Of a stretch of 64,000 nt of DNA, positions 63,540-64,000 are shown piece after piece. Source of the stretch: Chaenocephalus aceratus (lineage: Eukaryota > Chordata > Actinopteri > Perciformes > Channichthyidae); NCBI GenBank assembly GCA_023974075.1, contig CM043789.1, forward strand, positions 43,511,771-43,575,770, read 5' to 3'. Position numbers and translations under genes: made by a program. A model generated the notes under the pieces. That model was not told the DNA's origin. It saw nothing but the letters and a program-made list of their open reading frames with translations, and did not search any database. Numbering within the stretch: position 1 is the stretch's first letter; each line of letters starts with the position of its first letter.

Positions 63540-63685
63540 TGTCACGTGTTGGACGCTTTTATCCAAAGCGACTTACATACTCATACTGTGGGCAATCCCC
63601 ACAGGGCATGCTGACTGCAGTGGGGTTTGAACCTGTGCCCCCCTAATCAGAACACCACACACAATCCACTGCGCCACACGCCTGT
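63540..63685 (-). mobile_element. tRNA-like SINE, reversed copy of the 6775 family
   Basis: GGACGCTTTTATCCAAAGCG, ACTTACATACTCA at the left and CTGCAGTGGGGTTTGAACCT, CACTGCGCCACACGCCT at the right match the reverse of 6775-6955. The remaining 63690-64000 holds a TTATTAATCCCTGTGGGGAA repeat piece and nothing else recognised. Confidence 0.75.
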
Positions 63686-64000
63686 AATATACATGTAATA
63701 AGATAAGATGAACCTTATTAATCCCTGTGGGGAAATGCAGTAGTAGTTTAACAGCAACAGGGTTAGATCAACAATCAAGGATAAAGTTAAAAATAAATAA
63801 ATAACTATACAATAAGAGATTCATTTAAATGAACAGAAAATGAATATGATATGTATTGTAAATTACGACAAAATGAAATACGGTTTTATTGCGTTTGATA
63901 ACTATTTTTAGAAATAAGTAGATTGCAAGATGACTAACAGAGGAATGTTTATCGGGCACTTAGCAGTCTGTGGGATTAAAGCGTCCCACCAAATGGTGCC

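Overview
The window is teleost fish genomic DNA. Genes are split into short exons by small GT-AG introns, the encoded proteins are vertebrate orthologues, and introns and spacers are packed with fish-type transposon relics, L2-like LINE 3' ends, a tRNA-like SINE, inverted-repeat DNA elements and expanded simple repeats. I place no species.

Gene layout, left to right. mybl2 (B-Myb) fills the first 23 kb on the minus strand: 15 coding exons, 627 residues, with introns swollen by mobile elements. A small unrecognised plus-strand gene lies at 24081-24856. It meets ift52 (minus strand, 13 coding exons, 434 residues, 25071-29697) tail to tail. acot8 (minus strand, 6 exons, 342 residues ending in the peroxisomal signal SKL) spans 31524-39613 and is divergent from snrpe (plus strand, 5 exons, 92 residues, 40570-45030). 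cdc42 follows on the plus strand: a probable non-coding exon ends at 45820, and four coding exons give residues 1-162. The last coding exon lies beyond the window.

The genes are ordinary core functions: cell-cycle transcription, intraflagellar transport, peroxisomal thioesterase, Sm core and Rho-family GTPase. I see no operon-like or linked pathway here, and no undescribed multi-gene system that I could defend.

The unusual content is structural. One 37-bp minisatellite lies in an intron of mybl2 and in an intron of cdc42, 46 kb apart and in the same sense relative to each gene. It has no stop in any of the three sense frames. It supplies the apparent splice donor of mybl2 exon 13. In cdc42 it has been duplicated together with an L2 fragment as a unit of about 2.55 kb. 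Other points are a small gene with an in-frame TGA that a 117-nt intron could remove, a GC-AG intron in ift52, facing poly(A) signals 12 nt apart, three long hairpins, an 87-nt G run, and several hAT insertions with readable 8-bp target duplications, one of which interrupts an L2 frame exactly.

All splice models were built by reading the sequence against remembered protein families. No alignment, search or transcript data were used.
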